Part shown: in pieces, positions 49,836-61,358 of the stretch | Layout: every line of letters begins with the position of its first letter | How positions within the stretch are numbered: position 1 is the first letter of the stretch | Origin: Phylloscopus collybita | Taxonomy: Eukaryota; Chordata; Aves; Passeriformes; Phylloscopidae | Direction of reading: 5' to 3' | NCBI GenBank assembly: GCA_027886175.1 | Contig: JAJNNQ010000003.1 | Span: 25,027,501 to 25,091,500 of the forward strand | Length of the DNA: 64,000 nt | Program-made: the position numbers and the translations under genes | The notes under the pieces: generated by a model | Databases searched by the model: none | Told to the model about the DNA's origin: nothing | Seen by the model: the letters and a program-made list of their open reading frames with translations, nothing else

Positions 49836-52254
49836 AAAGCCCCAGTGCATTCCACCAGAGTTCAGCCTGGGGAGCTCTCTCCAAGGCCTGAGAGGGTCCA
49901 AGGAACGTGGCAGCCCCCAGGTTCCTTCCAGCACAGTCAGATGCACCTCAAGGAGGAATTACTGTCAAGGCAGAGCTTGAAAAAACTTAAACATCTGAAC
50001 TGAAGTCAGCTGGCCTTTAGTCTGGCCTTCCCCCCCTCAGCAGACCTCACCACTCTCAAAGAGAAATCAAGGGAAAAATAAAACTGAAAAATATAGGAAA
50101 GCCACAACTTGTGATGAAAGAGGAAAGGAAGCATCCTAGCTGAGGGGTGGGGAGAGTGCTGTGCCCTTCCCTGGCAGGGGCTGCCCTCTCAGAGACCCCA
50201 GCAGAGGAGATTTGCTCCTTCTCAGAGACCAGCTCTCACCCTGTGCTTCAGGACCACCCTCCTCAATGAGCACAGCCAGAGACACTTATTAGAGAATATC
50301 CATTAAACTGGGGAAAGCTGCAGAGGCTGCACCTCAGTGAAGGGTTAAAATATTGAGAGGAGAGTGCCTGCCAAATTCTAGGAACACAAAATGCCAGACC
50401 TCCCATATTTTTATTGCAGGCTTCTGCAATAGGAGTCACTCCGTTAGTCCCCACCAAAAAAATGTTTGTTTCCATACTTAGGTCCCTCAGCTTAACAACT
50501 TCTAAGGGAGTCCTTTCTCACTCTGGAAATCAAGCCAGGCTGGAATGCAAGTAGGTGGTACATGAGGTTCATATTAACTCTCATGTGTCTAAACAAAAAG
50601 GTGTCAAGCATTGAAAGTCATCAATTGCAAAAAGTCTTACAGTTTCATTACAAACACACCCCTTGCCTTTGGTTAGATTAAATCAGTAGTGCCTTTGCCC
50701 AGACCCAGGTGGGTCCTTCAGAGAGGGCCCAGAGTTACTGACCCTCCCAAAGAGCAGCCCCAAGTGTTCACATGGTGCAGCCCACAGGCACACACGTGTT
50801 CCCTTTACATTTGAGTGCCCACTGGGCCAACAGGACTTAGTTCTGTAAGGAGCAATAAACATGCATGTACTTCCTATCCAAAATACATTGAAATTGTTTT
50901 AGGACACAGTTTCCAATGAACATAACTTCTCCACAAAAATGGGGTTTTTTTTCATAAAGGTCTGTTGCCTAGTTAAAGTTTGCATTCTCATCTTCCCTCC
51001 TCCAGCTGCAAATTTTCCTTTATACTTCTTTTTTTTTGCCTCTAATTGAAGGTAAATTACCTTAAAATGACTACTTTGTTTATCTCTTAGAGGAAATAAA
51101 TTTCCACAATCAAAAGCTTAACTTCATTAATTTAACCACAGAATTTTAAATTGAAAATGCCAGTCAGTTAACTCTGGGGAACAGTCTGCTACGAGCACCT
51201 GGCTAAAATCCCCTGCTTCCCCAGGGCTGCAGGTTTACACCTATGCTAGGTGCCCATTTCAGCAACTCCTTCTACCCCCTCTGGCTCCACCTCCTCTCAA
51301 GCAGCTTTCTCCAGCAGGAACTGAAGCCAGCTGCCCTCAAAGTACTGAAGGGAGGCACCTCTTTAGGTTAATCATACAGTGATTAATGAATAGTCTCACT
51401 AGTTTCTCAGTATATCCCTCCTGCAAAGTGGAGGCAGAAATTACCATAAATAGCACTGACATCCATTTATCTTCTTTAAAACAAAAGATTCAACAGAAAA
51501 CTCTGAAACACCTAGAAGCATTCCTTCCTTAAAGTATTCCCACATAACAAATAGCTTCCTCCTTTCATTCCACTAAAATCAGCATGTGGAAAATACCTGC
51601 TTGCATCCCAGATAGACAGGGATCAAAGCCACAAGACAGGAAGAGTTTAAGCTTCTGGCTTCCAGGGACCAAAGGTTTTCTCTTTCAGGAAACCCCCCAC
51701 CTCAGTACTTGCCCAGCACAGCAAAGACCCCAGAAGCAGAGAGCAGCAGCAGAGACAAATCTCCTTCTCCTGCCCTTGGTTTTAGGGGTTTGTGTTCCCA
51801 GCAGCCCTGGGGAGGCCATCAGTGGGAATGGACACACCTGGAGCAGCTGCACCTGAAGCCACACCTGCTCTTCATTAGTGTCTTAATGAGGGTTTAACAA
51901 CTGAAAAAACAAACATATTTACAGCCCCAAAGCAAGGGTGGGATTGGGGGCATAATTTAGAGCAGGCCTATGGCTCAGCATCATTCAGGGGTGACAGCCT
52001 CAGTTCTCAGCCTGCCCTGGGGGAAGTGGGCAAGGCAGGATCACCAAAATAAATTCAGTGGTCAGTTTTATGGTGCTGTGGAGGAGCAGGGCGGGGGGGG
52101 CGGGTCAGCGTCCTGGCCTCCTGGTGCAGTGGAGCTGGACAGACCCCACAGCTCCGTGCTGCCCAGCTGTGTGTGCTCCAAGGTTCACCTCCAGGGCCAT
52201 GGGCAGACCTGCAGGGATGTGCCAGGGGTTGTTCTGCTCAGGGCAGCAAAGAGC
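49836..52254. other. Unique non-coding sequence, no gene seen
   Basis: Mixed unique DNA. A G run (GGGCGGGGGGGGCGGG) lies at about 52,088-52,103, just upstream of the CR1 fragment. Part of the sequence before 52,255 could be a diverged CR1 extension, but I could not recognise it. Confidence 0.5.
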
Positions 52255-52432
52255 TGATGAAGCACTGGAATGGTGTGTCTGGGGAGGTGGTGGAGTCACC
52301 AGCCCTGGATGTTTATAAAAAGCCTGGCTGCGGCCCTCAGTGCCATGGTTTAGTTGAGGTGTTAGGGCTGGGTTGGACTTGGTGACCTTAAAGGTCTCTT
52401 CCAGCCCTGTGATCCTGTGATTCTGTGATACT
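52255..52432 (+). mobile_element. CR1 LINE 3'-end fragment
   Basis: The sequence reads AAGCACTGGAATGGTGTGTC, GAGGTGGTGGAGTCACCAGC, a CCCTGGATGTTTATAAAAAG block, GGTTGGACTTGGTGACCTTA and TCTCTTCCAGCCC. It ends in the diagnostic tail TGTGATCCTGTGATTCTGTG. This is a sense-strand CR1 3' end of about 180 bp, truncated at its 5' side. Confidence 0.92.
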
Positions 52433-54305
52433 CTGAGCTGCCCTTGAGGCTCCTCCAGCCCCAGCTGGGGGTGGCTGGGGGGCCAGGGAGCAGGAGGCTT
52501 CCCACAGAGCAGCTTTGGGGGTCATGAGGAGAACTGATACATAACCAGGGTCCTCCCAGCTGATTTTTTTTCTCCTGTTCAAAACCAGTATCCCTCACTG
52601 GGGCCATTCTGGTGAGAGAGGGCTGTTTATTTTCACGCTCACCATCCCATGGTTGCTTGTCCTCCTTGCTTTTTAGTCCGAGCCACAATTATCTCTGCCC
52701 TGTTCTGACCATGCAGCTTGTGAAATCCATGACTGAAATATGTCCAGGTCAGCCAAATTCAAATTCTCATATGTCAGCTTTATCCTGTGGGAGAATTGCC
52801 TTATTATTCAGATAGCAGTTGGTTGTGATTAACATAGCAGGGGACAGAAATGCTGAGCCACTTCCTTGCAAAACCATGTATTCCTGAGATACCTGTACAG
52901 AAAAATGTGCCACTTTGAGATTATGCCAAAGTAACAAGTTTCAAACAATCTGTTGGGCATCTCGATTTTCTTGCTGGTCAATGGAGCCAAAATCATAGCT
53001 TAATTATTTAATTGCATTTCTCCTGCCTCTGAATTTGACTGAGGAGAATTATTACAACCAAGGCTTGGGCCCTGTTGTGTCAATTACAGCCAGAAAGACT
53101 TTCAAACACAGCTCCTGCTTCAAAGGCTATTTTCTCTCCATACCAACAGAGTGCTTGCTATTCCCCATTTCCCAGATGGGGAACTAGGTCACAGCTTTCT
53201 GCCTGGAAGTGGAAAGAGAAAATATTTCACCACCAGCTTGAGTTCAGCAGGAGCAAATGTTGGGCACGGTGATCCCAGTGAGGATGTTCTGGACACCCAC
53301 CACATTCTGGAAAGGCAGGTGAAGAGAAAGGCCTGGCTGTGACTTTTTAAAAGTGTCCTCAGAGCAGAGGATACCTGGAGCCACAGGGTGTCTGCAGCAA
53401 CACAAGGTGAAATCTTGCAGAGGGTAAAAATGCAGCTCTTTCCTGGGGCTGATGGGCACAGACAGCACCTCACAAGGGCCTTTATTGTGCAGGACTCCTT
53501 CTTTGCCATCATAGAGCAGCAAGCTGAATTCCACCTGTCCCCATGTCTGCCTCCCTGAAGGGGAATGGACCCCTCCCTGTGTCTGCTTTGGCCCTCTGCT
53601 CTGCATCTGCCTTGGCCAACACATTCCACTTTGGGAAACAGAAATTTTCAGAGGCTCAGGTCAAATGCTGGCTGCCTGACATACATCCAGGAGAAAGGGG
53701 ACTGTATGCATCTGGTGGAGATAATTGTTGTCTGATCTCATTGCTGCTGGCCTAAACCAGTGTGAATTTGCACTGAGGATGAAGCAATGCTAGCATGGAG
53801 CCCACGTATGTGAGAGGAAACTCGAGCTTCATGCCTGCAGCTTGTATTTAAACCATGGTGCCTCCATGGACTGCTGTGCATGACACAATTAAGATAACGC
53901 ATTGTGTAGTGCTGGAGCCAGATGAAACAGCATCTGCTGCCCTTTCCTGTGCTGTTGGACACTCAGTTGTACCCAGTGGTACAGACTGAAAAACAAAAGC
54001 ATGTGCATGGCTATGCTCCTGTATGGGCTCCATTTACTCCTGACTATTGTCATCTACAAAACATTCCTGGGCAGGGGAACAGGTGACAGGGGACATACCT
54101 GACCATTTTCTCAACGTGGTCTAGTCCCAGCTGATCAGCATTTTGCTGCTCCCCTGCTCATCCCATACAAGTGCAGCAGATGCAGAGGCTGGAGAGGACT
54201 TAAAGCTATAATTTACATGGTAGCTGGCATCTCCCTCAGTGGTCTCAATTCTGCAAAGACTTATTCATCATGAATGGTTTTATACAGCAGTTTCTGAAGT
54301 ATGTA

Positions 54306-54307
<2 letters not shown>
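52433..54307. other. Unique non-coding sequence, no gene seen
   Basis: Unique sequence with overlapping minus-strand frames at 53,189-53,629 that lack domains. Nothing else was recognised. Confidence 0.55.
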
Positions 54308-54374
<67 letters not shown>

Positions 54375-54588
54375 TTTTTCTCTCTTTCTCTCTTTCTCTC
54401 TTTCTCTCTTTCTTTCTCTCTCTCTTTCTCTCTCTCTCTTTCTCTCTTTTTCTTTCTCTCTTTCTCTCTTTCTTTTCCTTTTTCTTTCTCTCTTTCTTTC
54501 TCTCTCTTTCTCTCTCTCTTCCCCCTCTCTCTCTTTCTCCCTTTCTTCCTCTTTTCCTTCCTCTCTTTCTTTCCTTTCCTTCCTTCTT
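54308..54588. repeat. (TTTC)n-derived pyrimidine tract
   Basis: About 280 bp of uninterrupted T and C on the plus strand. It begins with about 16 nearly perfect TTTC units, then passes into TCTC/CTTT mixtures and finally CCTTCC-rich units, a clear decay gradient from pure to degenerate. The strand asymmetry makes it able to form triplex (H-DNA). The open frames (Phe/Leu/Ser one way, Lys/Arg/Glu the other) are artefacts. Confidence 0.97.
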
Positions 54589-57500
54589 AAGATCAGATCA
54601 TAACTGATGATAGGAAATTCTTTCCTGCAGATGACACCTTCAAGTGTCCCACACAGGCAGGGCACAACTAGGACTGTCAGTGGAAAGCAAGGGCATGCAG
54701 CACAGTTTGGCAGCTTTCAAGATGTGTTTCAAGATTGGATCTGTGGCTGTGGCACATGTTTCTTGCTATGGTGACAGACCAGGCTGAAAAAAGTGCCTGT
54801 CCCAAGAAGGGAGACATACAGGGGATGTCACTGCCACAGCCCAGCCAAGTGTCCTTTCCAGGAGGGCCTTACCATACAGACCTGTGCTCCACATTGGGTG
54901 AGGTCTGGAGCAAACTGCCAGTGTGAAATGTAGAACTCTCTATTGTTCTCAGTCTTTTTAAGCAGAACCAAAGCTACGAAATATTTGATTTTTATTCAGG
55001 TATATATACTTTTTACACCCCAAAGCAGTTGAATAACGAAGTGAAGCATAAAGTCTTAAAGAAAGAGAAGCAATTTAGGTGAAACCAGAGCAATGAGTCT
55101 AAGTTCTGCATAAATACATTGATGGGAATAAGCCCCATCCTAGATCCAGGGAGATGACTAAAGATAGAAATGCCTATTCTGTATTTTAACATTACACTAA
55201 TTGCTATTTAAATCAAAGCATTTTGGTCCACAATTCCCCATGGTTACAGAGGTTCTTTTTTATCCTGAACTGTGCTTTGGAGAAGAGGCTTGTCTCTCTC
55301 CCACTCAGTGACAGGAAAATGATGTATATTAAAAAAATATTTTTGAAGCCAAGTTGTCAAGGTTTCAAATTTCTCACTATGTAACCAATTCTCACAAGAT
55401 GCCAGAGCTTGGAAATAGGGGTCAGAGACTTTGAGGTTTTCCCACCCTTAATATTTACATTCACAAATGGTTTGCAGCATAAGATTCTGAGAAGTGGTCA
55501 GTGATTTTCCCCTGTTTGTTTATCCACAGTGACACTGTGGCCAGCTAGCTCATGAAATAATGATGAGCCTGTTTCAGTGTAACACACAAAGAACTGCACT
55601 TTCCATAGAGTTCCCAGTCAGATGGGGCTATCTGTCATTTTTGTAGCTGAACTGAATCAAGTTGCAGCAACCTTCAACCTGTATTATCTTTCCCTCCCTG
55701 AATTGCATTATGGAGTTAATTTAAATTACTTCAGCAAACAGCCATGGCCCTGGTGGTGCTTCTGTTGATAAAAGTGTGCCTTGGAGCACTGGCCAGGTTG
55801 CACACACATGGAATTGAAGCACTGGAGCCATACAGTGGGCAAAATCCTGCCCTTGGCAAAGGTAATAGGAAAAGTTTTGGTTTCAGTATGAATAGGCCTT
55901 CTGTCTGTCATTCCTTGCAGGGAATGAGACAGGAGAGAGTAACAAAAAAAGGAAGGTGATAAATCCTGAGTGCACAGTCACCAAATTGACTGCTTACACA
56001 GTGGCGGCAAACTAAAGACCTCTACACAGCCACTTGTTTGGCATTAGAGATCACCCTTTTTCTGCAGGTCTTGCACAGAGTTAAGGTCTGAAAAGGAGTT
56101 TCTAAGAGAAGAGCAGAGAAGTATGTTGAATCTTGAGAATCAATCATATAAATTATTTCTGAAAGTACCCTGCCCATCAGCAATTTCACCCATACACGTG
56201 ATGACAAGATTCTTCTTTTGGTCAATAGCATGCACCCATACATCACAGATTTTAGAAAAAGCTTGTGATTTACCTCACTAACACAGTGAGCTGTGAGTGT
56301 TCCGTACCCCACAGATGTGGGTCACCTGTGTGGCACAGCAAAACAGCTGCATCATTCCTCAAGGGGATGAAGGCTGAAGGGATGACAGCACAGACCAGGG
56401 GCTCTGCCCTGAACCCCTTCTTTGCCTTGAGCTCCTGCTTGGACTTTGAACTTTCAGTGTGCCACTTTCTAGGATGAAAAGCTACAGCTCCTAAGCCTGT
56501 CCAGAAGCTCTGACTGTTCCTCTCTGCCTTTGGCCCTAGACACACGTTCGGAGTGGTTTTGCACATTTCCCAGATTTGGTCACATCATTGGGAGGACACA
56601 AGCAGTCACTGGGGTCTTCAGTCTTCCTCAATGTCTGAACCAGATAATGAAAGACATCTGTACTCCTGTTGAAAAGGGTTTCCCAGCCTTCCCTAAGTAA
56701 TTGATGTTAGCATCAATGCAGCACTTTTTGCTGCTACGGCTCAGTAGCATTTATGGTAGGTTTCTTTTTTAACTATGCTTTCATTTTTTCCCTATTTCCT
56801 GCTCTTAGAATCTTGTCCAGTAAATTCCTTGTTTGGGTTTTATGGACTTTTGATCATATGTCTTGGAAGATAATTCTTTTGGGATGTCACAGGCGTAGAG
56901 GAACTTGAAAGAATTACCGTTGTTGACAAGATGTTTGGCCATGGACAAGTGTTCCTCATTAAGAACAGGTTCTGTTTTCTACTTATAAAAACAAACTTCC
57001 TGCATGCTCCAGTTGCAAGGAAATGGCCTTATTTTTATAAGGATGCATTTATGTTTGAAGCCAGCAAGGGGCTTAGTCCTTGTCTGGCCTTTTATCACGT
57101 TCATGGTTGCTTTCCCTTGCCCTTGCAGAGCTTGAGAGAAACTCCTCTCAGTACACCATCAACCTTTGACCCAAAGCAAAACTAAAGTACCTTAAAAATA
57201 ATCTTGTGTGCTTGCTGCAGGCTAGCACAGAGCTCCACATCAGAATGAGGTCTGGAGTAATCCCATTTGGGTTCCTGCTGGCTCTGCCCTTGCCTTGCAT
57301 TATTAATAACAATTTATGACTCTTCTGCCACGTCCCTCATCTTGCAGCACATACACTGATGCAAATTGAATTCCAGGAGCAATAGCATGAACTGCCTGTG
57401 GTTAGCCAGGAAAGCTGTGATAGAACTCAATATAGAGACTGGCTCTCTTGGGTCTCATTTGAATTTTATTTTTTTCCCTTCTTAGTGCCACCTCCACCAG

Positions 57501-60063
57501 CCTCCCAAGCTGGAGCTTGGCACAGCTGACTGGAAGGGGTTGGCAGGCAGGAGCAATCCAGCTGAAATGAATGGAGCTGTTGGAAAGCTTAAAACCAATC
57601 ATCTGGATAAGTTACCTGATGTCACACAGGGTGAAGGCATTGGAGGTCTAAAATTCTGCTTTAACTCCTGGCAGAAGCCATGATTCAGTAGACATTAAAG
57701 CATGTACTTAATTAAAACCTCCCTGTCTGACCCCTGGGCAATCAGGCATGTGAATGTGTGTTTAGGGCTTGTCAGGATTAGCTGTTGCCTGCCTTGTTAC
57801 CCTGAGCTAAGTACTCCACACCTTTTCTGCCTGGCTTTGGACCACTCTGGAGCTGTTTGCAGAATTTATGAGGGTTTATGGCCACACTGCAATGGGAAGA
57901 CTCTTGGGTTCCCACTGTGTTGGTTCTGGCAGCTGTGCCCACCTCACTCCTCACCCTGGGCTTTTCCCCCTCGCTGCCTTACACACTTGTGTACCCTCAG
58001 AAAGGTCTCCCCTGCTCTCAGCAAAGCTGGCTTTTAGTCCTCTTTATTTTCCATAAATCATCTTTTAAGTTCCTTGTGATGTAAATACAGGGCCTGAGAG
58101 GAATAGTATGTTGACAAAATCTTATCTTACTTTTATAGCTTCAGAACAAAAAAGGGTTTTACATTAAACCTGTTATTTCCATTGCAACAACTCCTGTTAT
58201 TTCTTTTTAATCTTTTGTTAAGGATGATGGGAAGGCTGCAGGAAGGAGGGGGAGCACATTTAAATAATTTCTATTTTAAAGCTTTAAAAAAGGCTTTTAT
58301 TTTCTTTAAAGCCCACACTCACGCATTCGCATTACCCTTAGCCAAAAAAATGCCAAACAACAGAATCTCCCACGGAAGGGTATTTCCCTGTTTCAGGCAG
58401 CTCTCACAGCAAAGAGCCTGAGTTAATTTTGGCTCCATCCTCACACACTCCAGGCTCTGGCCCGAGTCCAGCAGAGCAGTTTGAGCCTGCTGCTTTCAGC
58501 AAGGCCCTCTGCCTATCTGCAAAGATAAGCACGTGCATAAGGGCTGTGCTGGAGCAAGGTCAGAGGCAGCCCATGGACATGGAGCCCTTTGTATCCATAC
58601 AACATCTTGAGGGCTTCAGAAGAAAGGCACTGCTGTATCAATGAAGCCAAAGTTTACATATGGAGATGCCTGTAAAGTTTAAAATGTAACCCTGTGGGTC
58701 TCCAGAATGTGATGTACCCGCACTTGCTTTTTTTTTTTTTTTTTTAATAAGCAATATGTAAAATATTATCTGCCTCAGAGCTGATAAAAAAATAATGGCT
58801 GTGCCTCTTCCAGATGAGAAGAAAAAAAAAACAACAAAAAAAACCCCATGCAAACAAGCTTACACACATACACACACACAGAGTGAAAAATACTTAATGT
58901 TGAAGGATTTACAGTCTGTATTGCTGGGTCCTCCTGTTTCATGCAGATGAAAATGGGCATCTAATCATCAGCATGATGAAAAAAAGCATTAAAAAGCATG
59001 TGAGAACAAGAAAAAGGAAGAGGGGTGGGCCTGACTCAAAGCAAAAAGCACTGGTGTGAGGGTGGGCTCACATTGATGAGCTGCTGGCAAAGGGACAGGG
59101 GTGGGAGCAGATGGTGGAGCAGTTTTGGCTGTCCTGACTGAGTGGGGGGCTGGGGGAGGGAGGTGTGCATGGTGGGGATAGCTAATCATGTCTGCAGTGT
59201 TTTGGTGAGGTTGGGAGTGGATTATGTGTGTCAGGCTCCAGCTTCCCTGGCAGTTTGAGAGGGATTAGGAATTGTGCTGGCTCAGGCAGTGAGAAGGTGA
59301 TGAGACTTTGTTATCTCCCATACATGAATTTTCAGTAATGAGGGGAGGAAGGACACTGGGGACTGGAGAGGAAAATGAAAAGTCTCTGCCCTTAGGCTAA
59401 GCAAAAGGAAAGCTGCATAATGAGCAGGGACATTTCATACACAGGGTGAGGGCTATTCTGGCACCTTGTTCAGCAGGAGTCAGAGAGTAATATAGCAGGT
59501 TGGTTACACTAAAAAACAGAAGTTTGTGGTGTAGGGTAGTTTCTTCCACACCTGCTAATGGACAGGATGGAAGTGGTGAAAGGAGCAGAGACACCAGCAG
59601 GGATGCACAAACAGTGGGAAGCACAGAGTTTACAGAGAAGCCCAGGCCCTGGGCTAGCAATCAGGAAACAAGCCCAACCAATGCACATGTGACAGATGGC
59701 CCCATTTATTAAGTATGGTTGCACATGGGTCCCCAATATCCATTCCTCATTTTCTCCACAGACCCTCTTTCTACTGGATCTTGAGCACAGACAGCCTACA
59801 AAACCAGCAATCACCACTTGTTAGCAGTCCCCATTTTTAGGGCTGCTGCTGAGGGGAGCACAGGAGTGTCAGTGCAAGGCTGGGCACAGTGGGGTGGTGG
59901 ATGGGGACCTCAGCACAGGCCAGGCCACTGAGGAGCTGCTGGGAGGGCACAGTGGCATGTGGGAGCAGGTGACACCACGTGCAGGGGCAGCCCTGCTCAG
60001 AGGGGAGCTGTGTGAGCCTCTGTGGGTCACTGGCTTTACACACACTCCTGTCTAAAGCTGTGC
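54589..60063. other. Unique non-coding sequence, no gene seen
   Basis: Unique DNA with A/T and AC runs near 58,730-58,880. One speculative exon-like frame at 55,744 is listed separately. The part from 59.5 to 60.06 kb, directly upstream of the retroviral remnant, is G+C richer with no family I recognise. Confidence 0.5.
55744..55863 (+). other. Speculative signal-peptide exon
   Basis: An ATG in good context (AACAGCCATGG) starts a frame whose first 17 residues, MALVVLLLIKVCLGALA, look like a signal peptide with a plausible cleavage site after ALA. After about 40 codons the frame meets AAAG-GTAATA, an acceptable splice donor. No downstream exon, domain or homologue was recognised, and such coincidences are expected in 64 kb, so this is a weak suggestion only. 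Confidence 0.12.
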
Positions 60064-60191
60064 AATTAATCAGGATAACAACTGGCCATTAATTAGTGTT
60101 CTAATGAATGAGACAAACCTTAATGATGGTTGGGAACAGGTCACTAAGGACTACCTACCTGTTACTCTAAGCAGCTCAGTTCCTGATCAAG
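60064..60191 (+). pseudogene. ERV env SU fragment, upstream copy
   Basis: This 128-bp segment encodes part of a retroviral surface glycoprotein N-terminus, with the in-frame start INQDNNWPLISVLMNETN. It matches 63,434-63,561 at all but three positions, and that second copy lies exactly where env SU is expected after integrase. Here the frame is open, whereas the downstream copy has a stop (CCATAA for CCATTA). To the left the match ends abruptly in unrelated sequence. To the right it ends at the base before the LTR's TGTTC. It is therefore a stub of an older related provirus, or a duplicate, not the end of a normal provirus: there is no polypurine tract before the LTR. Confidence 0.8.
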
Positions 60192-61337
60192 TGTTCAGTG
60201 CTGTTGTGCTGCAGCATCCCACCCCCTTCTCGGGCTGCACTACAATCTCAGAAATGCTTGTGCGGCCTTGGACTTGACAAACAACACTTGGGCTCAGCTC
60301 TTCCTGAGCTGATCAGAAATACTGTCCCCTCTCAGGAGCTTGTGTTGTCTCAGGAGCCCCTGGTTTGAACTCACAGCCTTGAAAACTTAGCTTGCTTTCT
60401 GAACAGTAACCCAAGTGGAACAATATTTTTGTTATCAAACTTCCAAAGAAACTTGCTGACCTACATTGCAGCCAGGATGGAAAATGACTGTGACTAAAGC
60501 CCAGGGTCTCGTGGCCATATAAACAGTGGTGCAAAGTGAGACCCTTTGGGCTCTCCTGGACTGCAGCAGGCTGAGACCAGCACCCCTCTCTGAGTGATGA
60601 GCAAAAGAGCTCTCATTCTTGCTGCTCCTGCAGGACCATCACCAACCCACAGCAACAGAGCCTGGGCTAATACCCCACTCCTGGGGGCTCAGCCCTGAGG
60701 AGATGCAAAGAGATCTGATGTGAGTCCTTGGCTGAGCTCAAGGGAATTTTCACAGGTATTTATTTACCTTGTGCCTGCTCCTGTAGGTCTGTGTGAGGGT
60801 GAATGTGCTATAGCCAGTGCACAATGAATGTTGCTCTGCTAGCTTCCTGAGTGGTTTACAGTCATAAGTCAGGCCTATAAGTGAGTTACTGTTGTGCTGT
60901 TGTAAGTCCTCTAAGAATCTTTTGTTGAATTGTTTAAATTAAGCTCTCAGTTAAGTGCTGTTAAGTCTAAGAGCTATTAAAACCTTTAGACCTCAATTGT
61001 TGCTGAAGTCCAGGGCTAAGATTGGCAAGAGGGTTCACTCTGAGCATTGTGGCTGAACAGGAGAGTCTCCCCTATTCTTTCTTATCCTCACCCTTTCCCA
61101 TCCTTACTCTTTCCCCATTCCCATCCTCCAGATAGATATTTTTTTGTTGATTTTAGTTTCAAATAGATTGATTTTAGGTTTTAATCCAGTTTTTCTCTGT
61201 GTACTTTAACTATCTAGTAAGCAATAGAGTGAATCTTGCCAACAAGTTTCTCACATTTTCACCTTAATATTAAACCTACTTTTGCTGGTACCTTTGCCAG
61301 CAATTCTTTGAGCAACCAAAAACACTCATTTGTGACA
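60192..61337 (+). repeat. 5' LTR of the class I ERV
   Basis: The putative LTR runs from TGTTCAG to TTTGTGACA (TG...CA, with TGT/ACA inverted ends) and is 1,146 bp long. Both boundaries are supported independently: on the left by the exact end of the env duplication, on the right by a primer-binding-site-like sequence two to four bases later. It contains a TATA box at 60,518 and an ATTAAA polyadenylation-like signal near 61,269, with a TTTGCTGG-type GT-rich element after it. At over 1.1 kb it is long for a class I LTR, and the TATA to poly(A) distance of about 750 bp is large, so an internal insertion is possible. Confidence 0.7.
60518..60523 (+). promoter_or_regulatory. LTR TATA box
   Basis: TATAAA occurs in GGCCATATAAACAGTGG inside the LTR. 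It is followed by a GAGACCCTTTGGGCTCTCC stretch that could contain the start of R. Confidence 0.5.
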
Positions 61338-61340
61338 AAT

Positions 61341-61358
61341 TGTTGTAGTCAGCAGGAC
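61341..61358 (+). promoter_or_regulatory. Retroviral primer-binding site (probable)
   Basis: TGTTGTAGTCAGCAGGAC lies three bases after the LTR end. It resembles the complement of a tRNA 3' end; the GTAGTC-GCAGGA pattern suggests tRNA-Ser. The expected TGG start has become TGT. The tRNA identity is inference. Confidence 0.5.

Noticed and set aside
51840..51900. Similarity of a TTAGTGTCTTAATGAGGG stretch to part of the env repeat
   Set aside because: Only a short AT-rich match with no extension; best regarded as chance.
54239..54665. Lys/Arg/Glu-rich and Phe/Leu/Ser-rich frames on opposite strands
   Set aside because: Both are translations of the pure pyrimidine tract.
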